A DNA stretch of 64,000 bases from DAIDKA01 sp963708865 (GTDB lineage Bacteria > Pseudomonadota > Gammaproteobacteria > Steroidobacterales > Steroidobacteraceae), in contig CAVPUC010000008.1 in the NCBI GenBank assembly GCA_963708865.1, forward strand, positions 496,001 through 560,000. The letters are read 5' to 3'. Below the pieces are notes generated by a model. It was not told the DNA's origin, made no database searches, and was given only the letters and a program-made list of their open reading frames with translations. The translations under genes were made by a program, and so were the position numbers. This document shows positions 9,467 through 18,255 of this stretch, piece by piece; the first letter of the stretch is position 1, and each line of letters opens with the position of its first letter.

Positions 9467-10078
9467 ATGTCGAAACGATTGAGCGTTCGCGGTGAACACC
9501 TGCGGCACGCGCTCGCCCAGGAGGCCGCGCGAGTGATGGCCGAACACGGCATCCGCGATTTTCTGGTCGCCAAGCGCAAGGCCGCCGAACGCTTCGGTGT
9601 CACCGACGGCGCGGTGTTACCCAAGAACACCGAGATCGAAGAGGCGCTGGTTGAATACCAGCGCCTGTTTGGCGGCGACTCGCACGTAGAATCCCTGCAT
9701 GCCCAGCGCGCCGCGGCCCTGCATGCCATGCGGCAGTTGTCGGGGTTTGGGCCGCGATTGGTGGGTTCGGTGTTGAGCGGCACCGCGACCGAACACTCCG
9801 AGGTGCAGCTGCATCTGTTCGCGGAGCGACCCGAAGCGGTGACGATCTGGCTGCTGGATCAGGGTATCCGGCACGAAGTCACGACGCGACGCGTGAAGAT
9901 GAATGCCGAACGTGTGCTGGAATATCCGGGCGTGCGCTTCGAGGTCGACCAGCAGTCCATTGAAGCCACGGTGTTCCCGACCGATGCCATCCGGCAGGCG
10001 CCGGTGAGTCCGGTGGACGGCAAGCCGATGCGGCGCGCCGATGTGGCGGACGTGGAAGCGCTACTCGCCCGCCCCTGA
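9467..10078 (+). CDS. Nucleotidyltransferase-fold protein, probably non-catalytic
   Basis: 203 residues, 13 bp after mrcA and probably co-transcribed. The N-terminal half is helical (MAEHGIRDFLVAKRKAAERFG). The central GSVLSGTATEHSEVQLHLF resembles the GS...G...DxD strand-loop of nucleotidyltransferases, but the metal-binding DxD reads EVQ here. I recognise it only as a conserved hypothetical seen near pilus/PBP loci. Substrate and role unknown. Its stop codon is the base before the last base of gltA on the other strand, so the two genes meet tail to tail with no spacer. Confidence 0.75.
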   Translation: MSKRLSVRGEHLRHALAQEAARVMAEHGIRDFLVAKRKAAERFGVTDGAVLPKNTEIEEALVEYQRLFGGDSHVESLHAQRAAALHAMRQLSGFGPRLVGSVLSGTATEHSEVQLHLFAERPEAVTIWLLDQGIRHEVTTRRVKMNAERVLEYPGVRFEVDQQSIEATVFPTDAIRQAPVSPVDGKPMRRADVADVEALLARP

Positions 10079-11380
10079 TCAGCCTTTGCGGGTAGTGATC
10101 GCCGCGTAATCGCGCACCGGCGAACCGACATAGAGCTGCCGCGGGCGACCGATGCGCATGGCGGGATCCGCGATCATCTCCTGCCAGTGCGCGACCCAGC
10201 CGACGGTGCGCGCGATCGCGAACATGACCGTGAACATCGAGCGCGGAATGCCCAGCGCGCTGTAGATCATGCCGGAATAGAAGTCGACATTCGGGTAGAG
10301 CTTGCGCGACACGAAGTACTCATCCTTGAGTGCCGCCTCTTCCAGCCGCAGCGCCAGTTCGAACAAGGGATTCTCGGGGCTGCCGAGTTTGGCCAGCACC
10401 TTGTGGCACATCTCACGGATGATCTTGGCGCGCGGATCAAAGTTCTTGTAGACCCGGTGGCCGAAACCCATGAGCCGGAAGTGGCTGGACTTGTCCTTCG
10501 CCATGGCCAGGTACTTCGGGATGTTGTCCACGGTGCCGATCTGCTCGAGCATCGACAGCACCGCCTCATTGGCACCGCCATGCGCCGGGCCCCACAGCGC
10601 CGAGACGCCGGCCGAAATCGCCGCATAGGGATTCGCGCCGGTGCTGCCCGCCAGGCGCACGGTCGAAGTGCTGGCGTTCTGCTCGTGATCCGCGTGCAGC
10701 ACGAACAGCAGATCGAGCGCCTGGGCGGCAACCGGATCCACCTCGTAGGGCTCGCAGGGCACGGCGAACATCATGTGCAGCAGATTGCTGCAGTAGTCGA
10801 GGTCATTGCGCGGATAGACGAAGGGCTGGCCCACCGAATGCTTGTGGGCGGCCGCCGCGATGGTCGGAATCTTGGCGACAATGCGATGCGCGAAGATCTC
10901 CCGGTGACGCGGGTTATGGATATCCATGGTGTCGTGATAGAAAGCCGACAGCGAGGCCACGACCGCCGACACCATGGCCATCGGGTGGGCGTTGTGATGA
11001 AACCCGTTGAAGAAGCGCAGCAGCGTCTCGTTGATCATCGTGTGATGACGGATGCTCAACGTGAACTCATCGAGCTGGGCCTTGGTGGGCAGTTCCCCAT
11101 AGAGCAGCAGATAGCTCACTTCGGTGAAGTTGCTCTTGGCGGCGAGCTGCTCGACCGGGTAGCCGCGATACAGCAGAATCCCGGCATCGCCATCGATGTA
11201 GGTGATCTTGCTTTCGCAGGCGGCGGTGAGCCCGTAGCCGGGATCAAACGTGAAAGCGCCGAATTCCTTGTTCAGGGGCGCGATGTCCACGACACTGGGG
11301 CCGACGGTGCCGGGGCGTACCGTCAGTTCCGTCTTTTTGCCACTGGCGCGATCAACGAGCTCGAGCTTGCTCTCAGTCAT
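10079..11380 (-). CDS. gltA: Citrate synthase
   Basis: 433 residues from ATG 11380 (MTESKLELVD), chosen over an upstream in-frame codon because AGGA precedes it and homologues start here. Type II (hexameric, NADH-sensitive) citrate synthase: condenses acetyl-CoA and oxaloacetate in the TCA cycle. Visible motifs are GPAHGGANEAVL (catalytic His), MGFGHRVYKNFDPRA (second His and oxaloacetate-binding Arg) and the C-terminal SGMIYSALGIPRSMFTVMFA. Length matches the family. Confidence 0.97.
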   Translation of the reverse strand: MTESKLELVDRASGKKTELTVRPGTVGPSVVDIAPLNKEFGAFTFDPGYGLTAACESKITYIDGDAGILLYRGYPVEQLAAKSNFTEVSYLLLYGELPTKAQLDEFTLSIRHHTMINETLLRFFNGFHHNAHPMAMVSAVVASLSAFYHDTMDIHNPRHREIFAHRIVAKIPTIAAAAHKHSVGQPFVYPRNDLDYCSNLLHMMFAVPCEPYEVDPVAAQALDLLFVLHADHEQNASTSTVRLAGSTGANPYAAISAGVSALWGPAHGGANEAVLSMLEQIGTVDNIPKYLAMAKDKSSHFRLMGFGHRVYKNFDPRAKIIREMCHKVLAKLGSPENPLFELALRLEEAALKDEYFVSRKLYPNVDFYSGMIYSALGIPRSMFTVMFAIARTVGWVAHWQEMIADPAMRIGRPRQLYVGSPVRDYAAITTRKG

Positions 11381-11541
11381 GTGTTGAAGCTTCCTGGAGG
11401 CTGGCGCGGGGGATTCACGCAAGCGCAGCTTCAGCGTTACATGGCCCGCTTTCGGAATCAAGGCAGCGCGAATTAATTTCCGAACAGGTAAGCGTCATCC
11501 TCCCCGCGGCTTCGAGGAAGGATCAGGCGGGCGCGGATCGA

Positions 11542-11799
11542 TCAGCGGGCGGCGCGGGCGGCGGGCGCGGCAGGTGCCGCGGCCGGTGCGGGGGCGGCGG
11601 GCGCCGCGTACTTCTTGCGGAACTTGTCCACACGGCCGGCCGTGTCGACGATCTTCTGCTTGCCCGTATAGAACGGATGGCAGGCGGAGCACACTTCCAC
11701 CTGCAGGTCATGGCCCAACGTCGAACCGGTCTTGAAGGAGTTCCCGCAACTGCAGGTGACGTTGATCTCTTTGTACTCGGGATGAGCGGCGTCTTTCAT
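11542..11799 (-). CDS. rpmE: 50S ribosomal protein L31 (zinc-binding form) with Ala/Pro tail
   Basis: 85 residues. Four cysteines (C16, C18, C37, C40) give the zinc-binding C+ type of L31. The conserved core HPFYTGKQKIVDTAGRVDKF ends near residue 64. The final ~20 residues are almost pure Ala/Pro with two Arg, an extension beyond the usual ~66-70 residues. GGGAG precedes the ATG. Confidence 0.95.
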   Translation of the reverse strand: MKDAAHPEYKEINVTCSCGNSFKTGSTLGHDLQVEVCSACHPFYTGKQKIVDTAGRVDKFRKKYAAPAAPAPAAAPAAPAARAAR

Positions 11800-11916
11800 A
11801 ATAAACTCCCGGTTGAGCGGGCATGGGCAAAAGGGCGGGCGAGTTTAGCGGCGAATCCCTCACGGCTCAAGGCCTGGATGGGGTCCGCTCCCGGTGGTGC
11901 AGTGCAGGGCCGATCC

Positions 11917-11939
11917 TTATCCACAGAACCTGTGGATAA
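11917..11939. promoter_or_regulatory. Inverted pair of perfect DnaA boxes
   Basis: TTATCCACAG is followed by a 3-bp spacer (AAC) and then its exact reverse complement. Each arm contains the consensus DnaA box TTATCCACA, in opposite orientations. A partial third box (TGTGGAC) follows at about 11943. The site is in the hemW-rpmE gap, upstream of rpmE. Roles consistent with this are DnaA-dependent regulation or a DnaA-titrating or origin-associated site; dnaA and gidA are not in the window. Confidence 0.6.
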
Positions 11940-12094
11940 ATCTGTGGACTGTCGATCCCGGAAACCCGCTATTTTCGGGCTAAATTGCACTTTTGTGACC
12001 TTGGTTAAGAAATGTACATCTAGTTTAGGCCTTAGACTTCAAGGGCTTGCGGGCATCATGTAGAGCTGATTGAGTGATATTGCACGTAATCTGC

Positions 12095-13294
12095 TCATTT
12101 ACCAAAGTGCCCGGCCACCCCTGTGTATAACGGCCGCGCTGGGACAGGAACCGGATCCGGCAGAAACTCGAGTAACACGTCGTTCAGGAACCGCAGGCCG
12201 GTTGCGGTCGGGCGCCACCGCCCCTCGACCTGCTGCAGTAGCCCACGACCCTGCAGGGATAACAGGGTGGGGGTCACCTGGTCGAACCTCAAGCCCGTCC
12301 GCGTCTCGAATGTCGCCTGCTGGAACCCTTGCGTGAGCCGCAGGGCATTCATCATGAATTCAAAGGGTAACTCGGCCCCTGGCACCGGCCGCACGGTGAC
12401 CGGTGTCCCGGCCTGGTAGCGCCGCGGTTCCCGAGTCTGGGTGGTGCGCACGATGGTCGCGGCGGTGGCATCGGTGAGCTTGCCGTGGGCGCCCGCGCCC
12501 ACCCCGAGGTAGTCACCGAAGGTCCAATAGTTGAGGTTGTGGCGGCATTGGCGCCCGGCATGGGCATAGGCGGACACCTCATAGTGCCCAAATCCACCCC
12601 GCTCGAGCTGCGATGCGCAGGCCTCCAGCATCCGCTCCACGCTGTCCTCGGAAGGCAGAGGCGGCGGCTGTGCACCGAAGACCGTGCCGGGCTCCATGGT
12701 CAGGTGATAGTGGGACAGGTGTGCCGGCTCGAGCGCCAACGCCTGGCGCAAATCGTTGCGCGCGCCCGCGACATCCTGTTGCGGCAGTCCGTACATGAGG
12801 TCCAGGTTGAAGTTGCTCAAGCCCGCGGCGTGCAGCTCCTCGGCGCCGCGCGCGGTGTCCGCCACCGAATGGATCCGACCCAGCGCCTGCAACTGCTTCG
12901 CGCCGAAACTCTGCGCGCCAAGGGACACCCGGTTCACACCGACAGCTGCGTACTCGGCGAAGCGGCCGCGCTCGATGGTGCCGGGATTGGCCTCCAGCGT
13001 GATCTCTGCGTCCGGGGCGAAACCGAACAGTGAGCGCGCCTCATCCAGCACGCGCCCAATCGCGGCGGGTGAAAACAGGCTGGGCGTGCCGCCGCCCATG
13101 AAGACGCTGGTCAGTGGCCGGCCCGCCACGGGCGGCAGCGCCGCCTGTTCGCGCATGTCACGCGACAGGGCGTCGAGGTATGCGGCCTCCGGCAGATCGC
13201 CATTCAGGGTGTAGGAGTTGAAGTCGCAGTACGGACATTTGCGCACGCACCACGGGAAGTGCAGATAAAGCGACAGCGGTGGCGTTTCGAGCAT
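12095..13294 (-). CDS. hemW: HemW-type radical SAM haem chaperone
   Basis: 399 residues. Radical-SAM cluster motif CVRKCPYC (C16, C20, C23 plus Phe), GGGTPSLF, and a C-terminal HemN-like domain. It is the HemW (formerly YggW) family, a haem-trafficking protein and not a coproporphyrinogen oxidase, as shown by length and the N-terminal LSLYLHFPWC. The ATG at 13294 overlaps the rdgB stop (TGATG). Last gene of PP2C-rph-rdgB-hemW. Confidence 0.93.
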   Translation of the reverse strand: MLETPPLSLYLHFPWCVRKCPYCDFNSYTLNGDLPEAAYLDALSRDMREQAALPPVAGRPLTSVFMGGGTPSLFSPAAIGRVLDEARSLFGFAPDAEITLEANPGTIERGRFAEYAAVGVNRVSLGAQSFGAKQLQALGRIHSVADTARGAEELHAAGLSNFNLDLMYGLPQQDVAGARNDLRQALALEPAHLSHYHLTMEPGTVFGAQPPPLPSEDSVERMLEACASQLERGGFGHYEVSAYAHAGRQCRHNLNYWTFGDYLGVGAGAHGKLTDATAATIVRTTQTREPRRYQAGTPVTVRPVPGAELPFEFMMNALRLTQGFQQATFETRTGLRFDQVTPTLLSLQGRGLLQQVEGRWRPTATGLRFLNDVLLEFLPDPVPVPARPLYTGVAGHFGK

Positions 13295-13878
13295 CACGTA
13301 AGCGCGGCCAGGAGGGCACGCAGCGCCTGCGCGCGGTGACTCACGCTGTTCTTCCGGGCGGCCGGCAATTCAGCCGCCGACAGCGTGCACTCCTGTGGTT
13401 GAAAGATGGCGTCATAGCCAAACCCCCCGGTGCCGCGCGGCGCTGTCAGGATGCGGCCCTCCCAGACCCCATGGGCCACCAGCGGATGCGGATCCGCGGG
13501 CGCGCGCAGCAACACCAGGACGCAGCGATAGCGCGCCGTGCGCTGCTCGTCCGGGACCTGCGCCAGTTCCCGCAACAGCAGGTTCGAGTTGTCGGCGTCG
13601 CTGGCCTGCTCCCCGGCATAGCGCGCCGAGCGGACCCCGGGCCGACCCCCCAGCGCATCCACCTCGATGCCCGAGTCATCCGCGAGCGCTGGCAACCCGC
13701 AAGCTTGCGCCGCGTGCCGCGCCTTCAGCAGCGCATTCTCAAGAAAGGTGGCGCCGGTCTCCGGCGGGGTGACGATGCGAAAGTCGCTCTGCGGAACGAC
13801 TTCGATGTCATGCGCGGCCAGGAGCGCGGCGAACTCCCGGACCTTGCCGGCATTGCCGCTGGCGAGCACGGCCTTCAC
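13294..13878 (-). CDS. rdgB: dITP/XTP pyrophosphatase (Ham1 family)
   Basis: 194 residues. Removes deaminated purine triphosphates (dITP, XTP) from the nucleotide pool. Motifs: LASGNAGKVREF (N-terminal substrate loop), ALADDSGIEVDALGG with catalytic Asp, GVRSARYAG, GGFGYDAIF and SHRAQALRAL. Normal length. Three bases follow the rph stop. Confidence 0.96.
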   Translation of the reverse strand: MKAVLASGNAGKVREFAALLAAHDIEVVPQSDFRIVTPPETGATFLENALLKARHAAQACGLPALADDSGIEVDALGGRPGVRSARYAGEQASDADNSNLLLRELAQVPDEQRTARYRCVLVLLRAPADPHPLVAHGVWEGRILTAPRGTGGFGYDAIFQPQECTLSAAELPAARKNSVSHRAQALRALLAALT

Positions 13879-13881
13879 GGG

Positions 13882-14604
13882 TCAACCCAGCGCCGCGATC
13901 GCCTGCGACTGCAGCACGAAGATCTTCGCCAAGCCCGTCGTCGCCAGATCCAGCAAGGCATCGAGCTCATGCCGGCGAAAGGCATGGCCCTCGGCCGTAC
14001 CCTGGATTTCGACAAACGCGCCGCCGCTGTTCATGACCACGTTCATGTCGGTCTCGGCCTGCGAGTCCTCCGCGTAGTCCAGGTCCAGCACCGGGGCGCC
14101 ATTGCAGACGCCGACCGAAATCGCCGCAATCTGGCCATGCAGCGGATTGCGGTTGAGCGCGCCGCGCTTCTGCAGCGCCGCGACGGCCTGCGCGAGCGCC
14201 ACATAACTGCCGGTGATGGCGGCAGTACGCGTGCCGCCATCCGCCTGCAGCACATCACAGTCGAGCGTCACGGTGCGTTCGCCGAGCCCCTTTAAGTCCA
14301 CGATTGCGCGCAGCGAGCGGCCAATGAGGCGCTGGATTTCCTGAGTGCGTCCGCTTTGCTTGCCCTTCGCGGCCTCGCGCGCCTGACGGGTATGGGTTGA
14401 ACGCGGCAGCATGCCGTACTCGGCCGTCACCCAGCCTTGGCCCTTGCCGCGCAAGAACGGCGGAATGCTCTCCTCGACACTGGCCGTGCACAGCACATGG
14501 GTATCGCCACAGCGCACCAGGACGGAGCCTTCCGCGTGACGACTGAAGCCGCTGTCGAAACTGATGTCCCGCAGCTGATCGGGCGCACGGCCGCTCGGCC
14601 GCAC
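13882..14604 (-). CDS. rph: Ribonuclease PH
   Basis: 240 residues from GTG 14604 (MRPSGRAPDQLRD, the family N-terminus), 5 bp after the PP2C stop. A further in-frame start upstream would place 28 non-homologous residues inside the PP2C gene. Phosphorolytic 3'-5' exoribonuclease that trims tRNA 3' ends. Motifs: GWVTAEYGMLPRSTHTR, EIQRLIGRSLRA and DCDVLQADGGTRTAAITG. Confidence 0.95.
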   Translation of the reverse strand: MRPSGRAPDQLRDISFDSGFSRHAEGSVLVRCGDTHVLCTASVEESIPPFLRGKGQGWVTAEYGMLPRSTHTRQAREAAKGKQSGRTQEIQRLIGRSLRAIVDLKGLGERTVTLDCDVLQADGGTRTAAITGSYVALAQAVAALQKRGALNRNPLHGQIAAISVGVCNGAPVLDLDYAEDSQAETDMNVVMNSGGAFVEIQGTAEGHAFRRHELDALLDLATTGLAKIFVLQSQAIAALG

Positions 14605-14609
14605 GGCAC

Positions 14610-15356
14610 TCACTGGCTGCGCCAGCGCAGCACCGCGCCTGAAGTATTGTCGCTGTTGGGGCCTGCCGCGGCGATCGCCGTACGGCACAGGGCGGCGAGC
14701 TGGTCACGCTCGGGGATGCCGGTCATGGTCAGGGCGGTCGCGATTTCGGTATCGCGCAGGCCCCCCCACACCCCGTCGGTGCAGACAAACAGCACATCGT
14801 CCTTCTGCAGCACCCGGCGCTGCCCGATGGTCATGTCCGGCAGCACTGGATCGCCCCCTAGGCAGCACTCGACGTAATTGCGCATGGGGTGATTGTGCGC
14901 CTGTTCCGGCGTGATCAACCCTTCGCGCAGCAGCAGTTCGACATGACTGTGATCGCGGGTGCGGGCCGCCACGGCGCCCTGGCGCAGCAGATAGATCCGG
15001 CTGTCGCCCACATGCACCCAATAGGCCGCTCCCTGCTGCACCAGGCACACGGCGCAGGTGGCGCGCGGCCGCTGTTCGAGCGGCAGGTGCATCCCGATGC
15101 GCACGACCTCCTCGTGAGCCCGGCCCAGGGTCAGATGCAGGAAACCCAGCGGATCAAACAGGGGGTGCGGGGTGTGCCAGAAGGCCTCCAGCATGGTTTT
15201 GAGTGTGACTTCGGCGGCACGCGCACCTTCGGCGTGGCCGCCCATCCCATCCACTACCACCAGCAACGCGGCATGCTCGGCGATGGCCACCGACACCCGG
15301 TCCTGGTTCTCCTCCCGGCCCCCGAGAAGACTCAAATCGGCGTATTCAACCTGCAA
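14610..15356 (-). CDS. PP2C-family serine/threonine protein phosphatase
   Basis: 248 residues. Metal-binding motifs of PP2C/PPM are present: REENQD, VVVDGMGGHAEG, WVHVGDSRIYLLR, FVCTDGVWGGL and a terminal NSDNTS. Cytosolic, Mn/Mg-dependent. It reads as TTG-initiated (15356) with no strong Shine-Dalgarno sequence; no better in-frame start keeps the first motif. Co-transcribed with rph. The partner kinase is not in the window. Confidence 0.88.
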   Translation of the reverse strand: MQVEYADLSLLGGREENQDRVSVAIAEHAALLVVVDGMGGHAEGARAAEVTLKTMLEAFWHTPHPLFDPLGFLHLTLGRAHEEVVRIGMHLPLEQRPRATCAVCLVQQGAAYWVHVGDSRIYLLRQGAVAARTRDHSHVELLLREGLITPEQAHNHPMRNYVECCLGGDPVLPDMTIGQRRVLQKDDVLFVCTDGVWGGLRDTEIATALTMTGIPERDQLAALCRTAIAAAGPNSDNTSGAVLRWRSQ

Positions 15357-15479
15357 GGAATTTTTCGTCTGTCTGGTACACTTTGGCGGATCTTATATCA
15401 CGCGGAACCGGGCCGGCAGCAGACACGAGCCCGCGGCCTCCACAGGCGCCAAACCGGCTTAAGTCACCCCAGGACACCT

Positions 15480-16349
15480 ATGATTGCGAGCATGACCGGC
15501 TTCGCGAGGCGCGAGACTTCCGGGCCCTGGGGCTCCCTCATCTGCGAACTGCGCAGCGTCAACCACCGCTTCCTGGAGTCGAGCCTGCGGCTGCCGGAGG
15601 AACTGCGCAGCCTCGATGGCGAGATCCGCCAGCAGTTCGGCCGCGGCCTGAAACGCGGCAAGGTCGACTGCACGATCACTTACCGCCGCACCGACATCGC
15701 CGCCCGCGCGCTGGACCTGGATCGCGAGGCGCTGGAGCAGCTCTTGGCTCGGGTCCGAGAAGTCGCCGCCCTTGCCGGTTCCACGCCCGTGAGCCTCGAT
15801 GCCCTGGAGGCGCTGCGCTGGCCGGGCATCATCCGCGATACCGATACCGGCACCGAGGACCTGCTGATCGCGGCGCGCGCGCTGGCGGTCGCCACCATTG
15901 ACGATCTGGCGCAAGCGCGTGCCCGCGAAGGCGCTCGACTGGGCGAGCTCATCGAACAGCGTTGTGCCGCCCTGGTGACGCTGGTCGCGCAGGTACGGAC
16001 CCGATTGCCCGAGGTGCGCACGCGCACCCGCGCCAAACTGGATGAGCGCCTGGCCGAACTCAAAGGGCAGGTGGATCAGGACCGGCTGGAACAGGAAGTC
16101 GCGCTGCTGCTGCAAAGACTGGATGTCGATGAAGAGGTGGATCGGCTCGGTGCCCACGTGGAGGAGATCCGTCGCATTATCGCCGGCAGTGAGCCTGCGG
16201 GTCGGCGACTGGATTTTCTGATGCAGGAGCTCAATCGCGAAGCGAATACCCTCTCATCCAAGTCGCAGGATCTGGAAACCACGCGGGCTGCGGTGGATAT
16301 GAAAGTGCTGATCGAGCAGCTGCGCGAGCAGGTGCAAAATATCGAGTAG
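15480..16349 (+). CDS. yicC: YicC-family endoribonuclease
   Basis: 289 residues from ATG 15480 (MIASMTGFAR, the conserved N-terminus), with AGGA 7 bp upstream; the frame stays open further upstream but that part is not conserved. Domains: YicC N-terminal (about 1-155) and DUF1732 C-terminal, ending DMKVLIEQLREQVQNIE, the usual complete C-terminus. In Pseudomonas and Xanthomonas it is followed directly by gmk; here an integrase follows instead. Confidence 0.95.
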   Translation: MIASMTGFARRETSGPWGSLICELRSVNHRFLESSLRLPEELRSLDGEIRQQFGRGLKRGKVDCTITYRRTDIAARALDLDREALEQLLARVREVAALAGSTPVSLDALEALRWPGIIRDTDTGTEDLLIAARALAVATIDDLAQARAREGARLGELIEQRCAALVTLVAQVRTRLPEVRTRTRAKLDERLAELKGQVDQDRLEQEVALLLQRLDVDEEVDRLGAHVEEIRRIIAGSEPAGRRLDFLMQELNREANTLSSKSQDLETTRAAVDMKVLIEQLREQVQNIE

Positions 16350-16468
16350 TGTCCAGGGGCGTCCGCCCGTGTACCTGGCTGTTCGCGCAACCCCCTGTAT
16401 TTAAAGACTTTTCGTCACTTTCGTGTCCACGGCCGTCCATGGCCATCCACCCGCGTCTAGCCCAAATG

Positions 16469-16535
16469 TGTAGCTAGCTTTGTAGCTAGCTCGCACTTGC
16501 TCGTGGAGTCGCGCGGTGGCAAATTTCTAGCTACA
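16469..16535. repeat. TGTAGCTAGCT arm-type repeats upstream of integrase
   Basis: Two direct copies of TGTAGCTAGCT (16469-16479 and 16481-16491) are separated by a single T. A third, shorter inverted copy (CTAGCTACA, 16527-16535) lies 24 bp before the integrase ATG. Spaced copies like this next to int are typical of arm sites for integrase or excisionase, or of an autoregulatory operator. Confidence 0.5.
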
Positions 16536-16559
16536 ACGGGTCACCTAAGGGGGTGATTC

Positions 16560-17811
16560 ATGGCTGGAAAACTGAACTCCTTGAGTGTCGAACGGGCCCA
16601 TCGCAGCGGCGCGCGGGTCCTGCTCGGAGACGGTGATGGCCTGTACCTGCGCAAGCAGACTCGTGATGGTGCCTCCTGGACGCTGCGCTATCGATTTGCC
16701 GGGCGCGATCGGTGGATCACCCTCGGCAACTATCCCGACATGTCGTTGGCCGAGGCTCGTATCGAAGCGCGGCAGGCTCGCGTGCAGGTCGACAAGCAGC
16801 AGGACCCCATCGGGCTGCGACGTGCCGTGCAGGCCGAGCAGCGTCAACGGATTTCGTTTGAGCAGTTGTGCGAGGACTGGTATCGCAGCGAAATCGTCGG
16901 GCGTGGGCTCAAGCATCCCGATGTCCCCCGTCGGTATCTCAACAAATACCTGTTGCCGAAGCTGCGCCGAGTGACCGCTGCCGAAGTCACTCCGGCACAC
17001 GTCACTCGCCTATTGGATGACGTGAAGCATCGCGCACCGACCACTGCCGACGATCTGCTGCGCTTCGCGCGCCGCATCTTCTCATTCGGCGTACGCCGGC
17101 AGGTTGTACCCATCAATCCGATCGCCGAGTTCTCGCCGCGACTGGATGCCGGCGGCCCGGAGAAGTCGCGAAGCCGGGCGCTATCGCACGAGGAACTGAT
17201 CAAGCTGTTCGAAAGCATGCGCGAAACAGAAACTTTCGGCGGCGGTAACCTGCTCGCCGTCAAATTGCTGCTCGCACTGTGCGTTCGCAAAGAGCGAACT
17301 GCTCGGCGCGCGCTGGGCGGAGTTTGATCTCGAAGGGGAACCTCAGATCCGGTCCAGTCTGGCATCTGCCGGCCGCGCGCACCAAGACGGGTGAGGAATT
17401 GGATATTCCTCTGGTGCCGCAGGTGGTCGAGTGGCTTCAAGGTCTCAAGATGGTGGCCGCCGACAGCGAATTTGTGTTTCCCAAGCGGCGTCAAGATCGT
17501 CGGCATCGCGTGCGCGCACGTCGGGCTCGACACGTTGAATGTCGTGCTACTGCGTGTGGCCCACGGCCTTCCCCACTTCACTCCTCCATGATCTGCGTCG
17601 CACGGCGCGCACGCATTTGGCTGCGCTCGGGGTACGCCGGGAAGTGGCCGAACGATGCCTCGGTCACAAGCTCAAGGGTGTTGAGGGAATCTACGATCGA
17701 CATGACTACTTCAAGGAGCGCCGTCTGGCGCTTTCTCAGTGGACGCGACTGATCGTGGAGGCCGAGCGCGGCAAGAGCACGGTGACGCCGATTCGCCGCG
17801 GCCACAGATAA
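16560..17811 (+). pseudogene. P4-type tyrosine integrase, multiply frameshifted
   Basis: Intact from ATG 16560 (preceded by the strong site AAGGGGGTGA) to about 17290: the DUF4102-type N-terminal arm domain (GDGDGLYLRKQ, WTLRYRFAGRDRWITLGNYP), the SAM-like core-binding domain and the start of the catalytic domain. The frame then changes near 17293, 17335, 17490 and 17575. Read across frames, the catalytic residues are still there: Arg in CVRKSELLGARW, HDLRRTARTHL, LGHKLKGVEGIY and the Tyr in IYDRHDY. Four changes within 300 bp argue for true decay over a single sequencing slip. Site-specific recombinase of an integrated element. Confidence 0.85.
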
Positions 17812-17915
17812 TCTGAGCATGATTGGTCATAGCCGCACTTTATTTATCAAGAAACTAGGTACCACCGGCAGGGTCAGCGATTTAGCTTGCCTCTATGGTG
17901 TCAAAGGTGTTACTA

Positions 17916-18251
17916 ATGGCCGTGTACGAAGTTCTTGAATATCTGACGGCAGACGGTGTTAGCCCATTTGCGATCTGGCGGCAAACGCTCGACGCTCAGG
18001 TACGCGCGCGAATCGCTCGTATCACCGAGCGTTTCGTTGATGGCAATCTCGGGGATCACAAGGGCGTCGGCGACGGTGTTATTGAAACCCGGATTGATAC
18101 CGGGCCCGGCTATCGGATCTACTACGGTCGCGATGGCGGGTCGGTGGTGATCCTGCTCGCTGGCGGCACAAAGAGAGGCCAGAACAGGGACATTCGGAAC
18201 GCGAAGGACCGCTGGATCGACTACAAGGAACGCAAGCGAAGAGGACCCTGA
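17916..18251 (+). CDS. HigB/RelE-like toxin of a type II toxin-antitoxin pair
   Basis: 111 residues from ATG 17916, which has AAAGGTG upstream; an in-frame ATG 21 bp earlier lacks a site. The fold is the RelE/Gp49-like family (addiction module killer type): RIARITERFVDGNLGDHKGV, then GPGYRIYYGRDGGSVVILLAGG and a basic C-terminus. Expected to be a ribosome-dependent mRNA interferase. Toxin-first order with a 4-bp gap to the antitoxin is the higBA layout. Confidence 0.82.
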   Translation: MAVYEVLEYLTADGVSPFAIWRQTLDAQVRARIARITERFVDGNLGDHKGVGDGVIETRIDTGPGYRIYYGRDGGSVVILLAGGTKRGQNRDIRNAKDRWIDYKERKRRGP

Positions 18252-18255
18252 CATC

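Noticed and set aside
10187..11476. Long open frame antisense to gltA (429 codons)
   Set aside because: GC-rich shadow of a well-conserved gene; no family and no ribosome site.
11677..12063. 128-codon plus-strand frame over rpmE and its upstream region
   Set aside because: Crosses the certain rpmE gene and the DnaA-box palindrome.
16382..16390. TTCGCGCAA shared with 51409-51417 as a possible att repeat flanking the block
   Set aside because: Nine bases in GC-rich DNA is within chance expectation and no longer match surrounds it.
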